In this document: positions 36,301 through 54,050 of the stretch, piece by piece
Position numbering within the stretch: the first letter of the stretch is position 1
How the letters are laid out: each line of letters begins with the position of its first letter
NCBI GenBank assembly: GCA_964007475.1
Contig: OZ023275.1
Span: 17,277,829 to 17,341,828, forward strand
DNA: 64,000 nt
Direction: 5' to 3'
DNA from: Hybos culiciformis
Lineage: Eukaryota > Arthropoda > Insecta > Diptera > Hybotidae
Translations under genes and position numbers: made by a program
Notes under the pieces: generated by a model
What the model was told of the DNA's origin: nothing
The model's database searches: none
The model's input: only the letters and a program-made list of their open reading frames with translations

Positions 36301-37464
36301 ATAAAGTTAACTAAGACCATATTATAATTTTTAAATTTGGTTTTCATAACAATTGATAATGAATAATAATATCCTATGTTTCGTAGAGCTAAGTTCTTTT
36401 GGGAAAATTGTTTCAAAGTGAATATCAGTGTAAACTGTTTTTTTTTTTATGTTCAGATTTCTAAATGCGGCAACATGTGATGTACTTTGAAATTGATATT
36501 GAGATTGCTTTCAGGATTTTCAGTAAATTTTACTTGATAAGGTAGAAGAATTTCTTTTAAATAACAATTCATTCAAGTGAAATTTATGCATAATTTAGGG
36601 TAAATTTAATAAATATAAATAAATTTTTGTAGAAAATCAGTAAAATATCTTTCATATCCACCAATGTCGCAATATAGTGTTGAACCATGAAATGAAAAGT
36701 TTTGAAACCTAGAAATTTTGAAAATAAAGATTTAAGATAATTATCTCTATATTTCCCGAACCAAATTGCTCCTCAGCGTGATTTGGTTTAAATAATAATA
36801 ATAATGAGTTCAATACTCTGAATTTCAAACGGAACTATATAATCATATTTTCAACAATATAAGTTTTGAAATTTTAGTTTTTGACATTATCAGTAATTTA
36901 AGTTTTTAAACCTCAGTAAGAGCTTTTGTAAAAGTAGTAATAACGCAGTGAACTAATTATTGCGGTGAAGTTTAATTAATAACATAGGTATAGTGGAAAA
37001 TATCAATAAAAGATTCCAAATTTTGATACCTAAATTTTTTATTAAAAAATAACAAAAGAACAAAATAATATAAAATATTTGTATCAAGCAAAATTTGTTT
37101 CCTATATGTATGCAAAAGTTGTTTCTATTCATATATTCACTTTTATATTGCACGAACAAAATTTCCGGGACTAATATAATATAACGTATTATTAACAACA
37201 TAACAAAAATTTAAATAACTAAACACTTTTTCATATTATTCCAACATTATTTTAGTGTAGAAAAAGAACCAAAATTAGGTAAAACAAGATCTGTAGCATT
37301 AGATATTAGACGATCATGGTTCGGATATTTTTTTTTTTTAATTTTAAATTTACAATTTTCACTTTCCAGGCTTGCAAAAAAATTATAATGGTGATTATAA
37401 AGAATTTAAAAAATTTCCACGTTTGAAGTATTTATACGATTATCCAAGGGGAAAAATTTTTTGA
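27368..37464 (+). CDS. Candidate multi-exon gene fragment (weak)
   Basis: Four open segments join in phase with GT..AG borders: 27368-27497, 30142-30228, 37256-37278 and 37370-37464 (stop). They read, in part, LLFEHQSMLMFGELQVE, then SVYYECQHNVFYFVK, then SRIRHYIYVQYDLPDLPT, then VEKEPKLG, and end in FKKFPRLKYLYDYPRGKIF. The composition looks protein-like and three junction phases agree. I recognise no family, no start exon is visible, some donors are weak (GTGATC), one exon is only 23 bases, and 37256 could instead read through its small intron. In DNA this AT-rich, open stretches of 30-40 codons arise by chance. A further open segment at 29763-29843 would create a stop if joined to 30142. 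Confidence 0.22.
30852..31175. mobile_element. MITE with TCTCGAGA-rich ends
   Basis: TAGAGCCTCTG at 30852-30862 is mirrored by CAGAGACTCTA at 31165-31175, and TATTAA directly flanks both sides (the 8-mer TATTAATA occurs at 30846 and 31176). Both subterminal regions are filled with CTCGAGA and CTCGTCGAGA motifs in opposite orientation, so each half can also fold on itself. The predicted frames on both strands here are reflections of that symmetry. The 6-8 bp duplication and CAGAG terminus point loosely to hAT. Confidence 0.6.
33635..35327 (-). CDS. Candidate 5' exons of a minus-strand gene (weak)
   Basis: Exon A (35327-35285) starts with ATG and reads MRRPPPVFNENIII, ending in phase 1 at a perfect donor GTAAGT. 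Exon B (33761-33635) follows a good acceptor (GAATTGCAG) and continues RVILAKSLFCTITTTQ, then KFYIVVSCHEIEPVHTIHAS, then CGLP, ending in phase 2 at another perfect GTAAGT. Both segments are clearly less AT-rich than their surroundings and exon B is open in only one frame. The next exon downstream on this strand that I trust (23762) enters in phase 0, so a missing exon is needed. Alternatively A and B are untranslated 5' exons of that gene, which would then start at its own ATG at 23750. Confidence 0.33.
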
Positions 37465-40400
37465 ACAAAGAAGAGAAAGTGTAGAAAAAGTCGACTTGAA
37501 AATGGAAAAGCAACATTTCGAAATATTATAATAAAAACTTTTCAAAATCTAGGAGGACATAATTCGACTAAAACACTACTACAAATTATGATAATAACTT
37601 ACTACATATATTTTTTACTGTACAATATCGTAGGATAATATTCCCAGATAAGATTAAAATATTTGATGTACATAATTTTAAACTGATCCTTAATGCTCTT
37701 ATAAAATGATTTTAGAAACTGAGATTCCCAAACAGATTTAAAAATGTGTGTTTTACTTATAATTTAAAATATGATACACTTTATTATATAAATTTTGTTT
37801 TTTTTTAAATTCTCTAAGGGTGTTAAGTATTAACGTTTTTGCCTTTTAAAATTGGTATTTTTTAGTAAATAAGTAGTATGTATACAAAAACGATAAATTG
37901 AGTTGTTTAGAAATGTTTTATGTTTTTGTTATCATACACAACATCACAAAATAATCTGTAACATATTTTGAATATTATTTTTCACTTGAATATTATTAGA
38001 AGATAAATTCAAAATTAGAAAAAAAAAAAAAGAATTGAATTTGAATAGAATTAAAACTGATGTTGAGTAATAAGTACCTAGTTTCTAAAATTTATTAATT
38101 GAATAATAAACTATATTTTACTATTGACTAACAGATTTAACAAGATATAGTACACAGTCGGATTCCATATTGCTTCCATAAATTTTAACAGAATTACAAA
38201 TTTTACCAAAAATATATGGCTAGTCCTGTTTCTTTTTAAGGTTTTAGACTTTTTACTTCTATATAGCAGATGACTTACGATTGTCATAACAACCTTTACA
38301 AATTCATTGATTGTTTGAAGAAATAAAAAAGGCTTAGCTTTTATATTCGCTGTAACTCAAGACTTAAAAGATTTTTCCGTAACTACTTAAACATAAGAAT
38401 TTGTTTGACCAAGTTTGACTCTTGACTCAAATAAGTACCTCAATCTCGTAGTGAGAAATTTTATTAGTTTTATCATATTGTTATTTTAGCTTCGGAAATA
38501 AGTTAATGATAACGTTGTAAATATACTAAAAATAGTGTTGATAATACTATATAAGAATTACTAGAAACATACAGTTAAATTACAAATTGTAATGTATAAT
38601 TGTGTTCGTACTAAATTATTGACAACTTAGTTGTCATGGTAAAGTCATTGCAGAACTTTATATACTAGTATTTTTTGCCTCATAACATGTAGATTCTTAA
38701 TTTAATTGTTATTATTATGGTGCGGTGTGTAGCATAATGTACATTCATATAATTTAAAAAAAAAATGATATTCATCATTCACATAATATTAATAATATTT
38801 GTAAATAGTATCTTTTTAAACAACTCTTTTGCACACAAAATTTCACAAAGAGGAGAGAACGATTCATTGTAAATTTTATAATCCTTTTTTTGAATTTGAT
38901 GAATTAATTTTAAAAAAGTTACTTATTTCAGTTGAGTTAATTTTCTAAATAAAAATAATATTTCTATGAATGCATTTTATTTGAGAGGAAAATAAAGAGA
39001 ATAATTTGGTAAACTGGATTGAATTAGAAATAAAGATAAATGTTTATTATATCATTTAATGCAGTTCTAATTACATACAAAATACATATTAAGAATTATT
39101 TCAAAATAAAAAAATAATTTCTTTTTTTGGATCAATATATTTATAAGTACACTATGACATACGATATCAGTTAAGAATAGAATTCATGGACTGCCTCTTC
39201 TGCCTCTATTCCACCTAATTTTGTTTCGCCCATCAAGAAAAGTTAAATTTACCTATTATTGTTACATTTTTACGACAGAAAAATGAATGACTGGTATTAT
39301 TATTTTCCAAAAGAAAAGCTTCCAAATAATCAGCCTTTTTGAACTTTTTTTTTATATTTTATTACTTAGAAGCTAATTGAAACAAATATTAAACCCACAA
39401 ATAAGTATTTCCAGAGTCGACAACAAAATAAATATCATCAGTATTCTTGAGAAATAAAAAAAACAACATAAAAGCTAATTAAAGCATTTATTATAAATAT
39501 TTATTTTTTAATATTGTCGTCCTTAATTTCAACAAGTTGTCTAATAAATTATTCAGTGTTATTTCGATGAATGAAAATAACGATGTCCTTATTTTATTTA
39601 TTTTCTTGTAGAACTTTTCAATAATATCACGCTGCATAATAAAAATTTCAAGACTCGTTTATTTAAAAATCATCAAATATCCATTTCAAAATATAACTGG
39701 TAAATTTAGATTTTAATTTATTAATAAGAAATTTATTTACTTAAGGGATTGGAATAAAATATGCATAAATCTTAATGGTATTTCTTTCAAGAACGAATTT
39801 TTCATAATAAGGATAATAATTCATTTTACTCATAAATTTGGAAAAAAAAAATAGGAAAAAAGTTTTTCTTAAATAAATTTCTTTTTTCTTTTTTTTCAAT
39901 TACAAAATCATATTTCTATGAGAGAATTTTTTCATTATAATTTTTTTATTTTTTTTTCGCGATGACAAATTAAAGATGGAAATTTGATATGCTAACCAAA
40001 ACCAGCAAAACCCCCCCAAAAAAAGAAGTTTCATTATAATCTAATTTCTTTTTCTTTTCTTTTTTTCAAAAAAAATTCTGTAACAATAATGAAATATTTT
40101 TATGTCTATAGGTATCTGGTACTATATGTACAATAGCATAGATAGCATAGACGTACTACATAATATGCTAAAATTTGAAAAAAAAAATATTCGTCGTAGA
40201 TTTTTTTATTGTTTATCATCAATCTAATTTCACTCAAACTCCTGCCAGTAGAAGCATTTTTTCGTTATATATTAAGGTATGGCGTCAATTGAGAAGTTTT
40301 CTTTTTTCTTTATATTTTGATGAAATTTATTAATTTTTTTTTAATATTAATTTATGTATTTATTTAAATTAAATAAAAAATATATGAAATTCAAACAATA

Positions 40401-43400
40401 AATTATTATATTAATCATTAAACAGATTTTGATAATTTGGATAATGAATTTTTTTTTACTATTTTGTTAATCAATATTTTAATAAAATCATCAAAATTTA
40501 GATATTTTTGTGTATAATTTTGGAAGTTATTTATTTATCCACCCATCCAAGGAATAGGTTGATAAGTCTAAAATCATAGTTTTGACAAAAAACTTATTTT
40601 AGATTAATAAAAATGGTATTCATGTTTCGATTTTAGACAAAAAAGGACTTCAAGATGTTTTAGTGGGCTGCTTCCTTACTTTCTATATTGAAATTAAGAA
40701 TAAAATTTCAGTAAAAAAACAACTTAATGCACTGAGCAATATAAGCGTAATCATTAAATTTTTTCTTGTAAAGCTAGTGATACGTCAATAATAGATATCA
40801 ACTTATTGCACAAATTTGTGATAAAGATACCATTTTTAAGAAGTTTTTTAAATATATGAAAAAAGTTAATAACTATTTTTATTAAGTAAATGCAGGTAGA
40901 TTTCAGAGTTAAACTAGCAATGCATTAAGTTGATATTGGACATATGTCACTAACAGTGTCGGTTAAAAAAAATTCGGTTTTTGTTTTAGATAAAGAAATT
41001 TATTAGCTGCCATATAACAAGCTCCCGCATATAGTTGATAGGTCGAGTTATCAACATGTTCCTTGGATGGATCGAATGTAAGTACAGTTGACTACTTGGA
41101 AATAGTTGAATTACGGATTCCTTATACCCTGAAAGGATAGTGTGACATCTGAAATTGATATTTAGTGATTCTGAAGATGAAGACTCCTTTTTTTTATTAA
41201 ATTTATTTGAATTTTTAAATATACTTTGGAACAAAATATATAGTTTTCTTCACAATTTTGAAATTTTAGTACAATTAATTTTAATATCAATGAAATGTAT
41301 TGTTGCTTTCTCGATGATTAAAAAAAAAATCTAAAGTACAATATTATATTTTATATTTATATGAAGAAAGGATAATAAACGATTTGAGTCCTTTAACAAT
41401 CATTTTTACCCAAGATTAAAATTTTTTTGTGAATTTTTCAATAATTTTTTTTATTACAATATTTATTGTAAAATTATTTGTTGGGAAATTTTTTATTAAT
41501 GAATGCAGTTGGTAGCTTGATTTATGCTTTTCGAATACATATTTTTTTGTTTTTAATAAAAAAAAAGGCTGTTTTTGAAAATTTATGGTATACATATCAG
41601 TATTTGATATTTTACTTGCCTTAGTCCACTTGATGAACATTCATGGTTCATAATGTCTAAAAATATAAGGTACCGATAATATATTGGTAATAGAACTTCG
41701 GACCAGTGAAATAATAATCAAAAAAACTATTCTAGATTGAAAACAAGCCAAGTTCCTGGTACATACCAGCAATTATTTGTATTTCATTTTTAGCTAAATC
41801 CTTTCACTTTACGAATACTATCTACATAAATTTTGATACATATGTATTTTTTTTTAATTTACTTTATAGGTCTCAAGAGATTTCTGGTATTTGTGATTTT
41901 TTTTAAAAGTCTGAATAATAAAAAATCAATTGTAAAATTTTTGTGTTAAAAAAAAAATTAATGATTTTTTTTTAGAATAAACAACATAGATAGAAAAATA
42001 TATATGTAATGTTTATCATACATTTTTACTGTTTGATTAAGAAAATTGAAATTTAAATTCGAATTGGAATTATGTACTAACACTGTACATAATGTATTCA
42101 ACAAAAGTAATATACATTTTAAGGCAACTGTGTAGACGTACAGTAGGTTTATAAGGAATGAATTTAGATAAAACGCTCTTGAATATTATTGCTTCAAACC
42201 CCGGTCAATACCTTTTACTACATGAAAATCGAGACCGAATTTGAAAAACAAACAGGCCAGTAGACTCAAATTTACTCCGTTTAGATCTCCGAAAAAAGCG
42301 AACATTTTAAGTGTGATGAAAATACTTGTTGGCTTAAACGTTTGAGACATTTGAAAAATCTTTTACAATAAAAAAAATTAAAATACATACGAAGGACAAA
42401 AATAAAATTTCATTCAACACACTTCGTTTTCATTTTCATCGGAGGTTTAAAACGAGCCTAGATTATAAAAATGTACGAAAAATGTATGAACCAAAATATT
42501 TCTATTAAATTTACATAAAATAAAAAAAAATATAAAAATTGTGGCCGGCTCACTCAGTTTCAGGTAACTTCTTTAGGAAACTTTATTTTTTGAAGCCTAT
42601 TTTGGTTTTTTAGGATCAAATTTAAAAAAAGTGAGCAGTTCACGTTTTAGGACGTCTATAAGCTTTAAAAATTTGTTTGACTTATAAAATTCGTTCATTT
42701 ATAAGGGAGGTGGATCATTACTACAAACAGTCTATTTCACTCTAGTGGCCTCTTAATGCAAAATTTAGGTTCCCAATTTTCAAATTTTAAAAAAACATTT
42801 AATGCAAAGTTTTTTTTACCATTTTTACCTTAAACTTTAAATATATAAATGAAGTTAAAAATGTAAATAATTTCTGAATTAATTGTTTTATGTTTTATAT
42901 TGGAAAAATAAATATCTTAAGCAATTCATTCGAATAAAAATAAGAAAATTATGATGTTGCTAAAAAAAAAAGTGTTTTGTGTTTTATATGAAACTTTTTT
43001 TTTTTTAAATATCATAGAGTCAAATTTAATATCAAAAAAAAAACCCTAAAGGTAAAAATTTTATTTTTTAAACAAAAGAATATTAAAACCTATAAAAAAA
43101 TGTACACCCATTAAAAAACATTTTAAAAAATCGGAAATGAGAAAAAAACAAAAAATTTGCATTTGGGAGTGATTTTCATTTTGAACAATTTTTTGAGTGA
43201 TAAAAAATTTATTAACGATGGTGGTGCGGTGTGATGATGATGATGTGACAAAAAAAAATAAATAAATAAAATTTTTTCTCCTTTATTTTGGTTAATTGAC
43301 GATGAAAATCTTTTCATAAAATAATTTTCAAATTTCATAAATCATTTATCATGAGATGAGCGAATCTTTTATTTTTAAAGTCTCGCAATCACTACCTTAA

Positions 43401-45357
43401 GAAGGAGGCATCAGTTTTTTTTTATATATATTTCAATCTAAAGTTCTTATATTGCTGGCATAACGAACTGAGTTTTAGCCTTTCTACAATGCTTTTCTAC
43501 AATGGGTCAATTATAAAATAAAATTTGCTTCCGACTTGATAATTTTTAACTTTTGATTTTCATTGTAAAAAAATTATTGATATTAATAAGAAATTTATGC
43601 CTTTCGGTTTATTTGTTTCATGACAATGTTAAAACACAATTTACTTTTACTAGCCATAGCCAAATGTGTAATTTTTTCTAGTGATTTTTCAATATCACTT
43701 AACAGTAGAACGTTTAAACTTAAAAGGAGCATAATTAAAATAATAAAAATATGATCAAAATTATCCAAGTTTTAACTTTTAAGTTTTAGAAAAATTAAAT
43801 ACACACTAGTCGGTTGTAATAATACTGATGATCTTATGTAATGGAAACCTTTTAGTGTCATTTTTATTTCAATCATCAATTTTCATTATACTTTTCTTTT
43901 TTTTTTTGTAACCTATATGATATAAATTTTTTATCAATCAATTACTTTTTTTTTCCCAATTTTATTTTCACATCAGTGAAAACTGTATTTGAAAATTGGA
44001 AATTTTTTACACGTTGTAATTTTTTTTTGTTGACTATTGTAAAGTTTGCAGATTTGCTGATGCAGATTAATAATATTATTGGATTTTTATCCTATATGCA
44101 AAAATAAAAAAAACTGCTTTCAATTCGAATTTTTTATAACTTTTTTTTTATAAGAATTTATTGATATTTTTATTTCTGGGATAAGGTTGTTTTCCTAATT
44201 CAATGATGCGTTATTGATTCACGGAAATGCATTTCATTGGTAGTGTGCAATTTCGATATTATACGTAATACAATTACTTTCGTTTAAAAAAGTCAAACAT
44301 GAAAAAAACCGATTTCCACTCTATCTTAATTACCTCCTGGGGACATACATCCGATTTTTTTTATAAAAAAGTTAAGCTTTTCTACATTCGATGACTGTAA
44401 AACGTGAGAACCTTTGAGCAAATTGTCATTGAACCAGTACTCTTTTGCTTGAAAAAATTTACCTTGCGAGTAATAAAAACAACAGGAAGCATTGCGTGTT
44501 ACAGGAATTGAATTATATTTCTGTTGACAATGACTGATGATGATAAAGTCTTTAAACTGGGATTTCTACCAATATTGTAAAAACTTACTTTCATAAGGAA
44601 AAATATAAAAATATAACAAAATTTCGCAACCACCAATACTGATTTTTAATTCTCTGTTGCCATACATATATCTATTAGTATTATAATTTATTCGCAAACT
44701 GTTTAGAATTTTAAATTAAAAGTTTAGTTTTATCTATTTTTATTATATACTAATGTATATACAGATATTCTTTTTTTATAGTGGTATAAAAAACGGGAAT
44801 ATTTTCTTCATTCTGGATTGATCCTCTTAAGTTTCAAATCGTTTGATAAACACAAACACATACTTTTTAATTAGTTGGTACAGAGTCCTCTACTTAGAAT
44901 ATTTAATGTACAAATAACAGAATGTCAACGAATTCGATTAATTATTAATTGATTTAAATTTTATAAATGTGAAACCAATTTGGTAAAACGAACAAACTGT
45001 TGAGGGGTTGCTAAATAGTCAATATATCATATTTTCTTAAAAACTATTCTACCAAATTGAATTGAGAGATAAAAAATTTGATAAGCAAATACGACAAATA
45101 TGTTTTATTTATCATTTTTTGATATTCGTAGGCAAAACTCCATTGTCATATCGACCATATCGACTATTCTTGGCATAATGTAAATATGGAATTAATTTTT
45201 TTTTTTTTATCAAAATTTTAATTTTTTTTTTACTTTTTCCAATACCTTTTTAAAATTCTTTTCGTTTGTATTTCCGTTTTAATTTCATTTTCGAAAATTG
45301 TCGAAATTATGTTTCATTTTCAATTCAGTATTTTATTCGGAAATATATACACTGCTG

Positions 45358-45363
45358 CACGTG
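45358..45363. promoter_or_regulatory. E-box (CACGTG) upstream of IDH3A
   Basis: A perfect CACGTG palindrome lies about 190 bases before the IDH3A start codon, in a locally less AT-rich stretch that probably contains the promoter. bHLH factors of the Myc/Mitf/USF class bind such sites at metabolic genes. Function here is inference from motif and position. Confidence 0.35.
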
Positions 45364-45553
45364 ACATTAATTACACAGCTAACTTCACTTTAAAATCTGA
45401 TTTTTTTATTTATTTTGACATTTGTTCTTGCTCGTCGTCCGTAAAGAAGTGTGATTAGTGAATGATAAAATTTTTTATGAAATTTGATTAAATTATTTTG
45501 AAAATAAAATTATAAGAAAAAAACAAATTTAAAAATTAGTTAAAAAATAAATT

Positions 45554-50444
<4,891 letters not shown>

Positions 50445-50627
50445 TAATGTTTTATATACAATTGAAGACGCTTTAAAAGCAACCAAAAATAACTTATTTA
50501 TTACAAAAAAATTTCAGTCAGTTGAACCTACTCGTAATAAAATTGCCAATTAGGCAGTAATGAAACTAAACCAAAAATTATTTTATGAATTTATAACATA
50601 AAATTATAATGTATACTTTAAATTCGA

Positions 50628-50633
50628 AATAAA
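50628..50633 (+). promoter_or_regulatory. Poly(A) signal of IDH3A
   Basis: AATAAA about 185 bases after the IDH3A stop codon, the first canonical hexamer in the 3' region. Confidence 0.5.
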
Positions 50634-53600
50634 TTATTAGGAATACGATCGATATCTTACGAAAATCCTATGAACTTAGGAATACATGTATTTTTATGTT
50701 CGATCGTAGTTTATAACAAACTCCATCCTTATTAAGACCGTTTTCATCTTAACTAAATATTGAAAAAAATAATAATAGTATTATTATATTGAGTAGAATC
50801 ATGGCCATAAAAACAAAATAAAAAAGATAAAAAATTTTAATTCTTTCGACGAGGAGAAATAATTTGGTTACAAAATTATGTAATTTGTTTTATTATTTTT
50901 TTTCGTTTTATTGAAATATTTATTGTAAAAATTATTGTTATCATATAAATTTTAAAACATGTAATATGTTAGGAAAATCTTGACAAATAAATCTGTTATT
51001 TCAAAATGATTTTAATGTTTTCTTGCCAAATTATTTTTTTAGATATTCCTTTTACATTCCGTCTTATTCAATTTTGATAATTTGATGAAATGAATGGAAA
51101 ATACCAAATTTTATTTCCTTTACGAAAGGAATTGTGCTATAATGTGAAAAATAATAATTTAAGAGAGCACATGGAGAACAAATTGATATCCCAATCTATT
51201 TGGAAATTAAATTCCCTTCATAGAATAAACATTTCGTTTCAAATTTTATATTTTGAATATTTTGGAAAATAATGTATAATGTGACTTCTATTTTTAAATC
51301 TTCTACTAAATCATAGTTCATTTTTAATTAAATAGAAAAAATACTATTTTTTTATATTAATTTTATTTATATTATATTATAATTTTTTTATGTTTGTATT
51401 TTTATTTCTTTTCTTTTTTTTTAATTTTATATATAACTTACATAAATTTTGTTAATTTAAGATATTTTATATGATTATTTATGTATTAAGTCTGTATTGA
51501 AATTAGAATTTCAAAGAAGATATTACAGTTTTAATGGGATGTTAACATTAAAAATCAATATGAATTAAATTACATGATTTTATTTAAACAGAAGATTTCT
51601 TCTAATTTTTACTCATTAAAAATAATAAAAACTAAACGATCACATTTAGAAAAAAATCAGTAAACCAAGCATATATTTTGTAGATAAAAGCTGGATAAAA
51701 AATATATTATTCAACTAAAACTAAAAACGCTTAATATAATAATTTTTGTAATAGTTTTGAATTCATACTTGGCTCGCATTAATAATAAATTTGCATAATA
51801 CTGTCTTATTCATTTGTTTAAAAAATCTTGGGCCTTAATGTCATTATTGAATATTAAGAAGATAATAACAACGAAACAAAATGAAAATAAAAAATTCTAG
51901 AAAAATAAAAAACAATAATTACAAAATAAATTTTATTGGGAAAAATACATTTTTTTAAATTTCAATAAATATTTTGTTTATCACAGGAATATAATAAATA
52001 TATGTAATTATAATATAATGTTTTTAAATATGGTTCAAAATTTATAATGTATTAAAGAAATTCATAAATAAATTTCTAAAGTACCTACATCATTTTTGCA
52101 TTAAAAAAATATTTTAATTCCTGATAAGAATCTTAAATCAGATTTCGATCATTGAAAAAAGTTATTTCAAAAATATGTGTACGAATCGGGCTGTAAAAAT
52201 TCAAATTTTTTCTTGAAATTGTTATAAATTATCAGTTTCATTGAAAACTTTTTCATTCACAAAAATATATTAGTACAGGGGGTACAAATTACAATAATTT
52301 GTTCTTTATTTTACTACTTCTAAATGTAAATGTTACTTGAAAATAAATTTTTACAAAAAATTAATATTTTACGACATTTTTAAATTTAAATGATTATCGA
52401 AAATTTATATTTGTCTCATGTAAGCAAACTCATTTATAATAATATTCTTGAAAAAAGCAGTAGAATTTTTTTTTTTTTTGTATTTTTAATTATAAAATTT
52501 GGATATTTGTATATTGAAAACTACATATATTAGATTTTTTTAAAGACATTTCGGTTATTCAAACCTTTTAAGGCCTTTAAATTCTGCAGATTGATTATAA
52601 AAAACATGAAAATAATTTAAAAATAACATAATGAATATAAAGTATATAAAAATGTAAATACAAATAAAAAAATATGCAATTAGTTCCAAAATAATAAACA
52701 TTTCTGTACCTCATTTTATTTATGACTTTTTTCAATAAATAATAAATATTAGGTATAAACATTTTATTTTGATTCTAATATTTTTGGTTTTTTTTAAAAG
52801 TTTATTACTATATCCCATTAAAAAACCAAATACGTTAAAATATAAGATATTTGATGAAAACATATGAACCATTTTCAATAATATTACTCTTATTAGGATT
52901 GTTTTGCTTAATTGGAATAAAATTCTTACTATTGTAATTAATACACAAAATGTAAAGTATATGTACATAAATGTATTGTGTAATGTATTCAATATGTACA
53001 TAATACTTGATTTTACAATTTTTTCTTAGACTTAAAATGTAGGTTCTTAATCCCTTAAACTTTTTTTATTACAACCGAATGTGATAAAAAAAATATTAAT
53101 TTTGATTTTATTAATTTATTTAAAATAAAAGTCTTTCACCAAAATCAAAAACAAAATTAATTTTTCCAATCAGTCTACATATATTTAGTAATTCATATAA
53201 AGTTGAATCAGAAATCCAGCCTGATTAATATATGATTAAATATTTTAACATTTTTGTTATTTTAACATGCTTTAATAATTTTAATGATATTATAAGTAGT
53301 ATTATTATGCTTAGGATAAGATTTATAAACTTTTGAACTTAAGCTTCCTTATTTTTTATTTTTTTTTTTCAAAAGCTAATATATTTGCAAAAACTTTGGC
53401 TTATTTATCTTACGATGTGTAGGACAACAAAAGATAATTGTTATAAATTATAATGTAATTAAGTTGTATTTTAACTATTAGAAATTTGTTTTACTTTTGA
53501 CAAAAAATTGTAAATTTCACTGTAGGTATACAATTTTTCGGGGAATACATTAAAGTAGTTTTATAAATGACATAACACAAACCTTAGCCTGCAAAAAAAA

Positions 53601-53927
53601 AAATTTGCAATTATAATATAATAACGTAAAACGATATGAAAAATAAATTGTGTTTTGCAATTAACGTCTTTTTTTCTATAGACATAATTTAATTCCTAGA
53701 CACATTATTGCGTAAAATGGAAGCCTTTATAAATTTTTTTCCATGGAATTTGCACAATTCTACTTTTCTTTTTTAGTTACATATTTGTTTTTATACATAT
53801 TATAAATTAAGAATCAAATTCTACTCTTATAAATTGTAATATTAAAAAAATTACATATTTTTGATTTAATTACTTATATAAATTATTAATAATTAAAAGT
53901 ATTATGTTTTATACTAATTTTAATAAT
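50634..53927. other. Intergenic DNA between convergent genes
   Basis: The plus-strand IDH3A and the minus-strand GRAM gene end towards each other here. The sequence is AT-rich with long A/T runs. Short frames at 51090-51272 and 52732-53001 have no splice support or recognisable motif, so I leave them uncalled. Confidence 0.55.
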
Positions 53928-53933
53928 TTTATT
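53928..53933 (-). promoter_or_regulatory. Poly(A) signal of the GRAM-domain gene
   Basis: AATAAA on the minus strand, 118 bases beyond the stop codon at 54051. Confidence 0.45.
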
Positions 53934-54050
53934 AAATATTATTTTTCTATAAGAAAAATGAACCAAAATTTGGTAAATGAATCGTCCCTATCCATGGATT
54001 ATATTTCTGTACTTTCAAAAGTTTCTTCTTAAGTTATCAATCAGTTACAT

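Larger units (their letters stand above)
23763..45553. other. Gene-poor AT-rich expanse of about 22 kb
   Basis: This is very AT-rich sequence with long A- and T-runs. Apart from the two candidate exon chains and the small inverted-repeat elements listed separately, I see no supportable gene on either strand. It lies directly upstream of the 22749-23762 gene, so part may be long 5' introns and regulatory DNA of that gene. The last kilobase before 45554 is the IDH3A upstream region. Confidence 0.55.

Noticed and set aside
39180..39245. Short minus-strand ATG frame reading MGETKLGGIEAEEAVHEFYS
   Set aside because: Only 20 codons with no splice sites or neighbours; it may be a transposon scrap or chance.
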